This document shows, piece after piece, positions 51,721-64,000 of a stretch of 64,000 bases of DNA. Source of the stretch: Pelecanus crispus (lineage: Eukaryota > Chordata > Aves > Pelecaniformes > Pelecanidae); contig NC_134659.1 in assembly GCF_030463565.1 (NCBI RefSeq), positions 8,626,511-8,690,510 on the forward strand, written 5' to 3'. The number at the start of each line of letters is the position of its first letter. Position 1 is the stretch's first letter. The position numbers were made by a program, and so were the translations under genes. The notes beneath the pieces are model-generated. The model saw only the letters and a list, made by a program, of their open reading frames with translations. It had not been told where the DNA came from and did no database searches.

Positions 51721-54239
51721 CTGTGAGACTCCTCCAGCCCAGCCGAGCTCCCCAGCTCCCAAACCCTCACACAGATACACTCTTCCCCACTGCGCTGCCT
51801 CAGCCCGTGCTCCCAGCTGCATTTATGAATGAATCAGCGCAGGCATCATTTTGCTGGTATTTTCCTTGCAAACCCTCCACTCCAGCACCCAGAGCCTGCC
51901 GCAGCCGGGCTGCTGGCCCATGGGGAGATCCTGAGCCTGGTGCAAACCTTGCCGAGCCCTGCGGGTTCCCAGCTTACACCCCGCAGCGTGCGATTTGGTT
52001 ACCGGTGTCTTGGCGTGTCGACAGCAGAGTCTTTCCATATGGAGTAAAATGGCTTTATCTTGCATTTCTTACATCCAGCTCTGATTCACACTCCCGGACG
52101 GCCGGGCAGGGGGATGGTCGCAACCTGCAATCCTTCTCCCTGTGGCTTAATTAATTCTCTTCCTCCCCGCTAACAGCTACCAAACAGGCTAAATGAGCAG
52201 CGGAGATGGCTGACAGGGCTTTGTGGGGTGACTGCCAGGTCCGCAGTGTTTGCTTCCACCATCGACCTTGTTTTCCAGCCCGGCCCCATCCCTGCAATCC
52301 CTGCGTGCTACCCACAGGGAGGTACCAGGACCCCCCAAAACCACCCCTCTCCCTCAGGAGATGCCCCAGGGCACCTCGGCTGGGCAGGGCGCATCCCCCC
52401 CACCCAGTGCCCCAGGAGGGCACCTCGCCCTTTCCTGCAAACCTGTTGCCCCAACGCGTTGGAAGGCAGCAGGTTCGTTAGCACTCGTGGTTTAACTGCT
52501 TTACTTGCCAGGGGCTTGTTGGTGTGAGCTGACGGCTGGCTGCTAAGCCCCTCCTGCAGCAGCGTCAGGACTGGGTCCTGCTCCCCAAGGGACAGGGACA
52601 GGGCTGGGAGCCCTGTGCCATCCAGCACCCTGGTAATGCGGCACCTGGGTACCCAGATGGCCGACCGGCACCTCCGAAACACCCCGAGCAGACTGCCAGC
52701 GAGAAGCACGGCCACCATCCCCTGGATGAAGGCAGCAGCCCCCAGGCTGATGGAGCTGGAGGTGCTCTTCCCCGGGGACACAGAGGCACAGCCTCCTGCT
52801 GACAGGGACAGGGGACGTGCAGGGGATGCCACAGATACCTGAGGAGGTGTCCCCATCCCTGACTCCAGCCAGCGCAGGCTGGGCTCCCTGCTTGCTGCTG
52901 CCCTGCACGTAGCCCTGCGACCCCGGTGGGATGCAGGCTGCAGGGAGTAGGCTGGATGCAGCCCAGCGCATCCAGCACGCACCCTTGGCAGAGGGAGGAA
53001 AGGCCAAACAGCAAGAGGCAGGGCAGGCAATGGGGTTAGAGCGGGCAGTGCCGGCAGGGACACCGTGCCCCACGCACAGTCCGAGCCTCCCAGGGAGCAC
53101 CAGCTCCTGCGGGCGCATGACAAGAGAAGCAGCGGGGGCAGGACCCCACTTTGGCACAGCCACCCCATGAATCACACCTTGCTGGACCCTTCTGCAAGAC
53201 AGCGTGGCTCTGCAGGAGGCTCCAAAGGTGGCTGCAGCAGGGAAGGAAGCCCCTTCCCCTGCCTGCACCCGCTGTCCCCATCGTCGCAGCTGGCACAGGC
53301 TGGGGCAGCCCCACACCATGCGTGAGGGCCATCAGCTCCCCGCTGGCAGGCAAGAAGAGAAAATTAGCAGTGGCGCAGCGGTGACAGGCCAAGACTTCAG
53401 CCGAATCAGCACTTCTGGGGCAATCGCTGCTGCTAAGCCTTGCGAATCGCTGCTTGTAACGAGGGCAGGGCTGAGAGACCTGGAGCCTGGACCCCGTCCG
53501 GCTCCAGTGAGCCAAGCTTTTAAAAGGATTCAGACTTTCTCAGGCTAGAGCAGCCATAAATCTAGTTAATTGGGTCTCTCCCATATACAAGTTTCCAAAT
53601 GAACCCGCTGGAGAGATCCAGACCGGGCCTCCAGCCCATTTGTGGGTTTTTCTTTCAATGGATGCTGCACTTGGCCCCAAACCACCCCACCTGCGCATCC
53701 AAATTACAGCTCCCTTTTCAGCAGTGAGAGCCTCTAGCTGCTCAGCGCCCCGTGCATCCCACCTCCGCGCCGCCCTCCACTCCCCCACACTGATGGGCTG
53801 GGAGCGCCCAAAATCCCTCGTGTCGGGGCAGACCCTGCTCCTGCACACGCGGCGCTGCGCACCCCTGCAGCACAGCTGTCTCCAAAGCTGCTCCTGCAAA
53901 GCGTCGGAGGAGCTGGGAGCATCCCAACACCCCATTCCCAGCACCGCGGTTCTCCAAAGCAACCCAAAGGAAATGCCTGTGCAGTTTGGGAAGGAGGGGG
54001 GTCACAGACGGCGGGCGGATGGGCAGGATCCATGCACCAAGGGGTGCCCTGAGGCCCACGAGAGCCTCCGGAGACCGGCACACGCAGCGGCAGAAACGCA
54101 CGGTGACACTAACTGCCCGGTTGACAGCCCTGGGACTGCAGGCACGTGGAGATGGCATCACCAGCGGTCACCGCACCTGGGGCCTGTCCTAAGCCGGGGC
54201 CCTTGCAGAGTGGGGTCAGGCCGGTCATGCAGCGCTCTC

Positions 54240-54254
54240 TGCCTCAGTTTCCCC
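54240..54254 (-). repeat. MIR-core 15-mer GGGGAAACTGAGGCA
   Basis: Exact copy on the minus strand. Probable MIR remnant in intron 1. Confidence 0.4.
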
Positions 54255-54431
54255 CCCGGAGTTTGCTGTCCCCCCGGGAGTCAGCGTTATCGGGGTGCGC
54301 CAGCGCCGTGCTGGCCAGCAGCGTGGCACAGCTGCGCCCAGCCCGGGGATTTCAGGTGCCCCAAACGCTCCGCACATGACACCTTTAATGCAGCCACCAG
54401 CAGACATTCAAGGCGATGCTGCAGGCCCTAT

Positions 54432-54450
54432 ACAAAAAAAAAAAAAAAAA
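54432..54450. repeat. Poly(A) run (about 19 A)
   Basis: Follows GCCCTATAC. No retroposed gene body or SINE recognised upstream, so classed as a simple repeat. Confidence 0.8.
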
Positions 54451-54574
54451 GCCAGAAAGGGGGGTGGGGGGGAACCACCCGGCAAAGCAGAAGGTGCAGA
54501 CGGGCCCCGGCTCGGAGGCCCCAGAGCAGCCGGCAGCAGCGGGTTCACGCTCCCCACACGTCACCAGACACAGG

Positions 54575-54740
54575 TCGGACATTGTGGAAATTCAAAATTC
54601 CAGATGGCTCTTTTTGGGTGGGTTTTTTTTTTTTTCCTTGCCTCATTTCCAAGGCAACAAGACTCGCTGTCATCTGCTAGTTGCCATAGAGATTTCACCT
54701 GATTCTGCTTCAGCGGAAGAGAAAGCCGGGCGAGCTCACT
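54575..54740. promoter_or_regulatory. Low-GC block with X-box-like motifs
   Basis: GTTGCCATAGAGAT (54680-54693) resembles one RFX X-box with a weak right half, and AAGGCAAC (54651-54658) is the reverse half-site. The adjacent T-run is at 54623-54635. Candidate enhancer only. Confidence 0.25.
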
Positions 54741-57129
54741 GCTGCCGAGGAGCCACGAGCCACGACCGCCTTCAAACTTACTGGGAAGAGCAGAGATAAA
54801 TGGGGCTTTATAAGACGGAGGCAATGGGCTGATTCAGAGGATCAAAGGAAGGAACTGCGGGTTTCTATAGCACAAATCAGCCCTTCACTTAACTGCTTCG
54901 GTGCCCTCCAGATGTGCCTTACATCTGGGGACGTTGCCAGCCCCCACTCCTGGCTTTGCCTGGTGGAGGAGGGGGACGTGGGCGCAGGGGGAATCCTGCA
55001 CCCGCTTCTGGCTGCATCTTGAGGACCAGGCAGGGATCCCACGGTGTGACGGAGGGCATGGGGCCGACGGCCGGTCACGGCCACATCCTTCCTCCCGTAA
55101 CTACCCTCCCTCGCTGTGCACAACCCTCCTCCAAAGCCCCCGGGGCCCAGAGGGCGAGCAAGCCGAGGGGAGCACGGGGCAAATGCAGAAGCAGCCAGGG
55201 AGGGGGGAGACGCTTGGGCAAGGGTGGAGACGGCCAGGAGCTGTGCTCGGCACGGCTCGGCTGCCATGAACCTGGGGGTTAAGCACCACATGCCCCCAGG
55301 GGAGCCACACGCAGCCAAGACAGCGCTTGTTCCATGTCGGGCACCGGTGCCATCTCAACAGCCGCGTTATTGCCAAGGATCCTCCACGTAGATGGTGTGG
55401 ACGTGTCCGTGCCCTGAGCCCGGTAGCAGCATGTGGTTCGCAGTCATTCCCCTCAGACCCGTGCTCGCCCCAAGGTCCTGCAGCAGCTTCTCAAGTGCCT
55501 GCCCCGCTCCCAGGCACAACTGGGCTGCCCAGGCCTGGGCACATCGCCGGCGTAACGCCCCGCACCACTGCACCCCCAGCCACGCGCACCCGTCCCCTTC
55601 TCCAGTTGGTCTGGGAATAAAAGCCCAGGTGAGAACCCAGCGCCGTGGGGCTTCACAGGCCTTCCCACGAGCAGGGCAGCCACCCAAGCTCAGGTAAGGA
55701 GTGTCGACTCAAGAGCTCCCCGATCTGCGACAGCAGCCCTTGGACTCACAGTCAGATGCCCCGAATGAGCAGATCTGATGCCTCAAGGGAGCCAGCGCAC
55801 CCTGCCTGGGGCTCCCTTTTGCTGAGGACACCGAACCCCCTGGGCACAGGAGAAGATCCCTGGCGCTGGCAGGATGCTCACGGGCGGCAGTCACCCCCGG
55901 GAGCGCAGCGGGCAGAGGTCCCCACGCTCACCCCTCCCCGCCGGGCACCCAGGCCGGGCTGAAAGGGCGTTTATCCGACCCAGGAGCTGGTCCCTTCCCC
56001 AGCCCACGTCCCTGTACCAGGGCCAGCGGGGAAGGGCCCGGCCGGGCAGCTCTTGGCTCGAGTTGGCTTCGTTTTGCAGGGAGAACAGTCATTAGCAGAG
56101 CCAAACTCCCCATTCCCAGCCAGAATACGGCCATGCTTGGGGAAGCTTTATATTCACACAGACAAACAACTCACATTTGCTTTTTAACTGTTGGAATTGC
56201 ACCCACTGGGACGGAGCGAACAGGGAGCCTTTTGTCCCCCTCGCCTTGTGACTGCGAGCTTTGTGCAGAGCAATGCGTTGCAAACACAATTCTCCCCAGC
56301 CTCAGCTGGGCTCTGGTAGACACTTGGTCTGTCTGTCCATCACCAGATCAGCCAAAGAGCCCTCGTGCATCTCCAGCAAGAATGCAAAATGTCCTCCCTG
56401 GCTCCCCTGCCAGCCGCAGCCTGCAGAGCTGCTCTGCACTGAGCTGCTTATCAGAGCCACCAAGACAGACCCAAAACGCAGCCAGTGCTGGAGGAAGGCA
56501 GTGGCTCTTCGCCTCGCCGAGTAACGGGGGTGGGAAACCAAAGTTGCAGGGGGCTACGGGCAGCAGAGCTGCTCACTCAGGTTACAGCTCGCCTGGGAGC
56601 AAGGGAAAGCAGCTCCGAGCATGGAAAATCCCAGCATGGCACAGACACAAAGATCATGAACTTCCAGGGAAGGTTCCCAAGTCACCTCCCAGACAGGGGG
56701 TCTCTGAAGACCTCCAGCCCATTGCCGAGCTCCTGAACGTCAGAGCTGGCAAGGCACTCGCCAAGCTGCCCAGAGCTGCCACCCTGGAGAGGGGCAGGGG
56801 ACCGCCTGCCCGGAGCAGGACACGTCCCTGAGGCATGGGCTGAACCTGGGCTGCCCGGGGATGAGCTCCAGAAGAACAGGACCCCTGCGGCGCTGCTCTC
56901 CTCCAAACCCTCAGCCTTGGGAAGGGGCTCAGCGCTTGCGAGCTCACCCTGGGCTCTCTGCAAAGCCCAGGGGACGCCAGTCCATGAGGGTCTGGCCGCG
57001 GGCAGGGCCGGACCCCAGGGAAGGTCATCAGCCATTGCACGAGGTGGTCCCCCAAGAGCACCTCGAGACTGGAGCCGGGGCAGAAGGCAGCGCACCTCGG
57101 GCTCCCCCAGCCCCGGGGGGTGAACCCAG

Positions 57130-57310
57130 CTTAAACGAGTTCCAGGCTCGTTAGTGGAGCTATTGTTGCCACCTCCCACGGGAGGAGGGAGATAACCGAG
57201 GCTATTTTTGCTTCCATCTGGGGAATCATTTCCCTCCAACATGTACTGCCACGATGCTAATTTTTAAGCTGATGATTAATTGATGTCAGGCTCATTACGG
57301 GGCCAACGGA
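57130..57310. promoter_or_regulatory. AT-rich block with POU/homeodomain motifs
   Basis: CACGATGCTAATTTTTAAGC followed by TGATGATTAATTGATG holds an ATGCTAAT octamer-like word and TTAATTGA. A typical enhancer composition in a GC-rich intron. Function unproven. Confidence 0.3.
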
Positions 57311-58639
57311 TCCCCCTTCCCCAGGAGCCCCAAGGACGGGGGGGGGACATGTTTTGACAGATGTCGTTTGAGCCACGTGTGAGTGACGTCCTAACAACGG
57401 AGGAAAATAGGAGCCATTACCATGGAAAGCCCTGGAAATGGGAAGGGAAGTGCCTGCACGCGACCCCGGCGCCCTTCCCTGCACACCCTCTAATCAGCCC
57501 TTCACGCTCTGCCCTGGCGGTTACCAGGGTTTTGCTCCCGGAGATAAACGGCCATTGTGCGAGCGCGGGGGTAATTGAATCTCCTGCCTGCGGCGCGGGC
57601 AGCAGGGAGGGCTCGGCCTTTCTTCTCCCCCCGCCCCAGCCTCGCAGGAGGGCCAGGTGCCAAATTCACTCTGGCACCGGGCGCAGCAGCCTGCAGAGAG
57701 CCGGAAACAAGTCCCCTGCACACACGATCACCGGGATCCCGCAAAGCTTAGGGTCTCCCTCCACCTGCGGTCCCCCTGCAGTGAGGTGGGTGAGCGCTGG
57801 CGGGGTGCCCGGGGGTGCTGGTCCTACCAGGCACCGCGGCAAGATTCACTGCCTGAAAATCGTAGCAGCATCTGCAATAGCAACCCAGGCGAGGCTGATG
57901 ACTGAGGTGCACATCGCACGTTTCGGAGTCCCTTCGATCCGCCCCACCAGCGGCATGCTGCCCAGGTGACGTTCGTCCTGAAGCAAACCCACTGTGCTCT
58001 CCCAAAGTCAAACTGTACACAGTGAGCGGCGGGAGGTTTGCTGGCACTGTGGCTCCGACAGCAAAACACCGAAATCCTGCGGCTGGTCCCCCCGACCCTC
58101 CATGCAGCCAACAGGAACCAGCAGCTCCGAGGTTCCTGCCCAGAGGTGGGACAGGGCATCCCGGTAACTCAGTGGAGAGCCTGGGCTGACCCAAATTAGC
58201 ACAGGTGAACCTTGCTCTCCTGCCCACTGCGCCTGCTCCCCCAGGGCCACCCCCCGCTGCAGTAAGGGAGGGCAGAGCATTGCACCCCTGTCTCACCCAG
58301 CAGCACGCTGCCCACCCCATGAACGCTGCCATTTTCTCTGCCGGCACCGTTACCTCCTCCTCCGGACCTGCCCAGGGAAGGTGCCTTCCCTTCACTGGAG
58401 CCGGGAGCAGTGCCGGCCCCGTGCACCTCTCCCCATCCTGCAGCCGCCTCCATCCTGCTCCTCCTGCAGCCCCACATGCAGCACAGCGGCTGCAGTGACA
58501 CCCAGGTTTCGTCCTGCCACCTGGCAACGCTGCCCCGCATCCCCTTGCCAGGGAGATGCTGGGTCTCCGCCGGGGAGGTCAGCAGCACCGGTCTCCCCCC
58601 ATCCATCTTCAGCATCGCCAAATCCTCCACCAGCTTCAG

Positions 58640-58775
58640 AGTCCATGCTGCTGATCTGGCAGCGCTATTATTACGAACTTGTTTTAATTGCTGCGCAGTG
58701 CCTCGAGCACCCTTCACAGGGCGAGGGATGCGTATGAATAAATTGTCTATTCTTAGCCCTGATGGTTCCCTGTTG
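58640..58775. promoter_or_regulatory. AT-rich block in intron 1
   Basis: GCGCTATTATTACGAACTTG then TTTTAATTGCTGCG, and GTATGAATAAATTGTC. Low CpG. Candidate conserved element. Confidence 0.25.
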
Positions 58776-60104
58776 GGAGCGCAGGGGCGAGGGCTCGGTG
58801 CGCTCGGCAGCAGGACCCGCGCCGTCCTCCGGCTGCTTCCCAACCTGCTCCACCTCTCACAGTGCCCTTGGTGGGTTCCCACCACCGGGAAAAGGTTTTC
58901 TTGAGCAGCAGTTGCATTTTTCCCACCAAAGGGGATTTGCAGAGAAGGAAGATCCTGTCTCCTTCAGGAAATCTGGGTGTGCCCCAGGAGGGAAGGGGAT
59001 GCTTGGGACCAGAAAGCTCTGTGCCACCACCACGGGAGCTGCCACTCGGTCCCTGCTCTCCTCCCCGGACCCCAAAGCCCACAGCACCCCTGCCCAGGTG
59101 CCCCAGTGGGGCTGGGGGACGGCGTGGAGGAAGAGTGCTCGTCACCTCAAATCCATCACCTGCGTTACAGCGAGGGGAGGGACTCTGACACACTTTAGGA
59201 CTCAATGCAAAGAACCGCTGTTCCACCCCACAAGTCCACGTTTTACTGCGGGCTTGGCAGTGCCAGGGATGGGCAGGGCAGAAAACGCTCTGAAAAAAGG
59301 CATCAGCACCGACAGGAGGGATTTCAGCGGAGCATCCCGGCTCCCCGTGTGCCAGCTCCCACCGCCGCCCTCGCCATGCACCCGCCGACACCAAGGGCTG
59401 AGTGACGCGCGGTGACAGCGGCCACGAGCCCCCAGACACATCGGCTCTCTCGGATGTTAAACAGGAGAGCGGACACTCGCCTCCGAACCCCCGCGCAGCG
59501 ACAAGCCCCTGTCCCCCGTGTGCTGCAGGAACCGTTTAAGCATGCCAAGAGCATGCCAAGTTACACGCCCCAGCTCGGACGGTTTAGGATCCCCCCCGCC
59601 GAGCTGGAGACAATGCCGTTCCCCGCGCCGCCAAAGTGCCAAGCGCACGGCTGTCCCGCAGGCAGCACTCTCCCAAGGACACAACCCTCCGAGGACGGCA
59701 CAGTGGGCTCTCCGGCAGCACTGCAGCCAGGATTTAGCCCCTCTAAGACGTCCCACCTCCGCGCAACGGCCGCCTGCACTGGACGAGCCCTCTCCACCGT
59801 GGGAAGCAGCACTGCAATGTGCTTTGAGCTCTTCTCCCCACATTTGCTGCGGGGGCCTGTCCAAGCACTGACGATGTGCAGCCCAGAGCCACAACCGCTG
59901 CAGGAAAAGCCGAGCCAATACTACAGCTTGGGGGAAAGCATCAGCCAAAAGTCACTCAAACAAGGAAGCGATTTGTCGTCTTCTGGCTGCGCTTCCCCCT
60001 GACAAAGGAGCGTGGAGAAGGGAAGTCAGCTGTGATCACGTGCGGCGTACCGACCGAGCGACCACCGAATCGGCAACTGGGAGCGCTCACACCAGGAGCC
60101 TGAC

Positions 60105-60420
60105 AGATAAAACAGAACAGGGGAAAAAGGATGAAAAAAGAAATGCCATGTGACCCCTCGCTCGATCCAAGCCAGGCATCGCATCCAACAGCTCTGAATA
60201 TGAAATACACACAATGAGCTCCAGTGAGTAATTAATCCCTTCAGGAACACTGTAAGTGATTGCAGACAGTTTACCAAGAAAAAAAATTGGCAAGTCATTG
60301 AAAAAATTACCATAAAATGTTTCTTTTTCTGCTCCAGTATGAAATACAATGAGATCTGCTAGGAGATCTCTCTGCTCTGCAAAATTTGAAGGCGATGGAT
60401 TTAAGCTGTTTTTCTAACAA
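60105..60420. promoter_or_regulatory. AT-rich block in intron 1
   Basis: About 300 bases of low GC with GTGAGTAATTAATCCC (TAAT plus TAATCC, Otx-like), TGAATATGAAATACAC and CATTGAAAAAATTACC. No coding. The strongest compositional outlier in 46.8-64 kb. Confidence 0.3.
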
Positions 60421-61129
60421 CACTCCACCTACCTGCCAAACGATGGCTGTGAGAAACCAGCGCGACCCAAGCCGGAGCGGCGAGAGCAGCCGCCTCCAAC
60501 GGCTCTCACCACCTCGCCTCGGCGTCGGTGGGGCAGGAGGGATGATTTCTGCAGGGGACGAAGCGCTGCACAGGAAGGTGTCCACAGCACCTCACAGCTG
60601 CATCGCCGATTCAAACCCTCCGGAGGCCTTTTGCAGGTCAGAAGTACGGGAAGTGCCAGCAGCAGCGCTGGGCATAAACCTGGCTTATGGAGCAGGACAA
60701 ACCCTCCCAGTGATGGCATTTTGGGCTCCCTGGTGATGCTCAGCTACACGAGCCATCCCCCTTCGCCTGCCTCCACCTCCACTCCCCGGCCCCGTGCTCC
60801 CTCTCGCCTCCTTCGCCTGCTCCAGCGTTAAGCAGCCGGCCCTCCAGCTGGAGGGCGAAGAGCCAGAGGGCTCCGATTTGGGCCCCATTCCGGCCCATCG
60901 CACCCAAAGCCCTGCCTCTGCTCGGTGCCCTGCATGAATGGGCAAGGAACCACATCTGTCCACATCCGCCCGCGTGCAAAGCCACCGCGTACAGGTGACC
61001 AACCCTGACATCCCCCGTGGACAAACGGACAGGCACCCGGAGGCATCTGCGGGGGGGGGGTCTGTCCCCTGACCCAGCCTCCGCACCCCCCTCCGGGGAG
61101 CACCGACCCACAACACAGCAAGGGAAGAA

Positions 61130-61345
61130 TTCAAGGGCACTGCAGTTGCCTTTTACTTTCATATGTCCGTGGTATTTTTCAACCATTTTTCTACTTGTAA
61201 AACTGGGGTTTATTAAAAAGAGCATTAGGAAAGGTATTTTCTCCTGTCGATAAAATGACTTAAAATGAGTTGGAATTTCAAAATTAAAAACACACCCTAA
61301 ACTTTCACTTCCACTTGAAATCACTCTGGTTTTGAAAACAGACTT
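61130..61345. promoter_or_regulatory. AT-rich block in intron 1
   Basis: GTATTTTTCAACCATTTTTC, GATAAAATGACTTAAAATGA and TTTCAAAATTAAAAACAC. Next to a 23-bp tandem pair at 61358-61402. Candidate non-coding element. Confidence 0.25.
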
Positions 61346-61357
61346 TTTTTCCCCCGT

Positions 61358-61402
61358 GTCCTCTCCTGGGTTTTCCCCATGTCCTCTCCTGGGTTTTCCC
61401 CC
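61358..61402. repeat. 23-bp tandem pair
   Basis: Two copies of GTCCTCTCCTGGGTTTTCCC starting at 61358 and 61381. Pyrimidine-rich. Confidence 0.8.
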
Positions 61403-62199
61403 TCTTTCCTGTTCTCTCCTCACCGTGTTTTTGTTTAAAAATTCATCAGGCCAGGGAAAAATTCTGGGGCAGGAAAAGAGGGAAGGAAAAAAAAAGAAAA
61501 AAAAGCGGAAGAAACTGTGGCTTTTGCAAACCCATCTCTGCACAGGGGAGAGCAGCGCTCCAGACTTTCCTTCCTCCTCTTGGAAAGCGAGAGGCGCTCA
61601 GAAGGACGAGGGAGTATCATGTATTAACCAACCTCCCGCACACCCTCAGCAGCGGATGCAGCCCGGTTGACCCTCCGCAGAGCCCTGCAACTCTCTCTGG
61701 GCTAACGTGGCTCCCCCAGCACGGCTGCCAGCCTCAGCCGGGGAAAAAGGGATGGATGAGCCAGGAAAATCACCCTGCGCGTCAGTGTGGGACACAGCCC
61801 CCTCCGGCACTGACCGCAAACCCCGGCTGCTGCTCCCAGCTGAGCTCGCAGAGACCTGAACAGCTCATACCAGGGCTCTCGCTCCGACGAGCCGAGTGCC
61901 ACAGCGTGTCCGGCCACGGTGCGGCTCTGAGCTGGACGCTGGTTGATGTGAGGCGCATCCCACGCACAACACTGATTTGGGAAAGGACCGAGATGTACCC
62001 AGACGCTGTTACTGGGCGGCAAGGTCGCTCCCTGCACCAGCACGCCGTGCCCAGCGGCCGCAGATGCCGAACGTGGGGTGCTGCCGCAGTGGCAGGGACA
62101 TCCTGTGTCCCTGAGTGTCCCTGCAGTTTCAGGGGTTGCTCCCACCCCAGGCTGATCCCGCTCTGCAGCGCCAGAGCTTCCCCACTACAACGTGCATTT

Positions 62200-62360
62200 T
62201 AAGGACAGCTGCTGCGCTCTCCGCGCAGGACGCGTGTAACGTCTGCTTACGAGCGAGAACGCTCTGCAAGGGGATGAAAAGCTACATGGAAATGGAAGAT
62301 CATTACCATGATCTCCTTGGAAACATCCCATCAGAGCAAGTTTTTCTTCCTCCTTCTTCT
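62200..62360. promoter_or_regulatory. Block with a 7-bp inverted repeat
   Basis: AGATCATTACCATGATCT (62297-62314) has perfect 7-bp arms around TACC, in a lower-GC stretch (GGAAATGGAAGATC). Possible binding site for a dimeric factor. Confidence 0.25.
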
Positions 62361-64000
62361 CTCTCCCCATGTGCACGAATTCTGGCACCCCGTGCGTCGC
62401 TTGGCGTTGCCTCAGCACTGTGGGTCCAAAATGCAGGCGTCTGATTTCTAAAGCCATTGTCTAGGATGTGCTATTGAGCTGTAAAACATGGATGGTTTGG
62501 GATGGAAAACAGGCATCTCTTGCAATACAAAAAGAAGCTGGCAACCCAGATTTGATTTGTCTTTGAAGCTATAGAGAATCTCAACCAAACAAAATTTGCT
62601 TTATTCCCACAAAGGGAACAAGAATCTTAGCAACAAAACAAATCAGCACCTCTGCCCCCTGAACACAACGATGAGCAAACCGAGAGCCGAGCAAAGGGAA
62701 TGCGGCTTCGCCCCGCTGGTCACTGCTGCGGCGTGGAGCAGCTGGTTTTGGAAAGCAGCACGGCAGCATTGTATGTGTTAACGTGCTCCACTTGGGAATG
62801 CGAGGCTGGAAAAGCTGCTTTGCAAATTTACTCTTGATTCGGAGCTCTGGGTTTCTCTCCTCCTTGCGTGCCGTTACATTTTGCAAGAGCTCATGCAGCT
62901 GGTTCAAGGCAGGGAGGTTTTCAGGAACCCCAAGAGTTTCACCAGTTCTAGCACAATGACTATTTGCCGACACCCCGGAAAATTTATTACTTGCTATTCG
63001 CTTTCAAAAGTAAGCAGGGCCGGGAAGCACACAGCAGTGCAAACAGCAGCTGAGCTGAGATCTAATCCTGCCCCCAGGTTACCGTACTTTCCCCACGACT
63101 AATAAGCTATCTGATGGGAGGCGACCTCCCACCGCAAGCAACGCTGCCACGCAATTTCTGCTTGCAAAGGGTTTTCGGAGCAGCTTTAAAATCCCAACCT
63201 CCAGGCCCCGCTCTGCACAGCCCTGAAAGCATCTTGCAGGCTACAGGAAGAGATTCCCTCGCTCATCCCCCATGCTGCTTTATGAGCAGGGCTGTTCCCC
63301 TCCCTTTGCAGGAACCGGCCACATGTTCTCCATCTGGGAGCAGATGCCCATGAGCCAATAAGCTCAACTTGGAAAACTAACTGAAAATAGCACAAAATTT
63401 CTGAGCGCTCTACAGACCACAGCCGGATGATGGATATTAGTGCTCCAGCAGCACCGGGACGCTGTTTGGCACAGCGCAGCAAAAGCACAGCTAAAAGGGT
63501 CCAGGGAAATGAAAATGAGATGGCTGAAGGTGCTGCTGCCTGAGCGGCTGCCCTCTTCCAGATGTTCTTGCCTGTAAGGAAGGAGGGTCTCAGTCTGCTG
63601 GTAAATCAGTCCCCAAACTGCTGCTGTGCTCAGCCTGGAGCATTGCAGGACACTAGCTCTGTCCCTCCCGCATCCCTGAAACCGCTGGGGGACATTCTGG
63701 TCTCCAAGGTAAAACCAAGCAGCCACAGGGCTGCTGTAGCTCTGTCAGGCTGTAAGGGCTCCCTTGCAGCTGTACTGGCGTGGGCAGCAGTGCGATGGGC
63801 CGTGCCTCTTCTGCTCTGACGCAGGGCAAAGTCCTGGGAGAAAGGCTGAGACACCACGCAGGGCAGGAACCCTTGCTGCCCCATCACAGCGGTGCCTGCG
63901 GCACCACCGGCGCAGGACTGAGGAGCAGGAGGTCTGGGGTTTGTTCTGGGTGTTGCCGTTCCCCACGGGGTCAGGATGCAGCCAGCTTTTGAGTGCATTT

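Larger units (their letters stand above)
46851..64000 (-). other. Probable NAV1 intron 1 (partial)
   Basis: No exon of NAV1's N-terminal segment and no other gene was recognised in these 17 kb. The first part (46.9-51.5 kb) is GC-rich with CA/GT tracts. From about 51.5 kb AT-rich blocks alternate with GC-rich DNA, as in regulatory introns. Assignment as intron 1 rests on the absence of the upstream NAV1 exon. Confidence 0.6.

Noticed and set aside
54360-54450. Processed pseudogene ending in poly(A)
   Set aside because: No coding or LINE/SINE body recognised upstream of the A-run and no target-site duplication seen.

Overview
The window is vertebrate nuclear DNA, most likely from a bird. The evidence is CR1-family LINE fragments, very GC-rich sequence with many minisatellites and short introns (typical of avian microchromosomes), and one large split gene recognisable by its protein. 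That gene is NAV1 (neuron navigator 1), on the minus strand. Nothing prokaryotic, viral or CRISPR-like was seen.

NAV1. I could place 29 coding exons between 46850 and 18401. Each has GT/AG borders and the reading frame is continuous across every junction, giving 4859 coding bases (about 1,619 residues, ending in a normal TGA). They cover the Ser-rich N-terminal half with an SxIP motif, two coiled coils and the C-terminal AAA+ ATPase (Walker A, Walker B, sensor 1). The roughly 250 N-terminal residues expected for the long isoform were not found, so the first coding exon probably lies beyond 64000. Two microexons (9 bp and 24 bp) are present. A CpG island at about 33.1-34.35 kb, inside the 11.8-kb intron, carries a candidate alternative first exon (ATG at 33819) whose split-codon phase fits the next exon. 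The last exon runs into a 3' UTR of about 4 kb with three AATAAA signals, two minisatellites and a Pumilio-type site. The distal end is near 14430.

Downstream of NAV1 (1-14430). No coding exon was recognised. The region holds a dead CR1 copy (about 11825-12775), a 2.4-kb minisatellite of 30-bp units (8621-11045), a G-run VNTR (7843-7947), a CpG island (about 8050-8620) with two tandem consensus splice donors on the minus strand (possibly the first exon of the next gene in NAV1 orientation), and AT-rich non-coding blocks that could be enhancers.

Upstream of NAV1 window exon 1 (46851-64000). This is read as part of NAV1 intron 1. It has CA/GT-rich tracts, MIR-like fragments and several AT-rich blocks with homeodomain/POU-like motifs. 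A second, older CR1-type LINE sits antisense in the intron at 43209-46747.

The best leads are the internal NAV1 promoter and exon, the 30-bp minisatellite whose every unit carries an AGGTCA half-site beside a CpG-island promoter, the shared GGTGAC core of three separate minisatellites, and the repeat-bearing NAV1 3' UTR.
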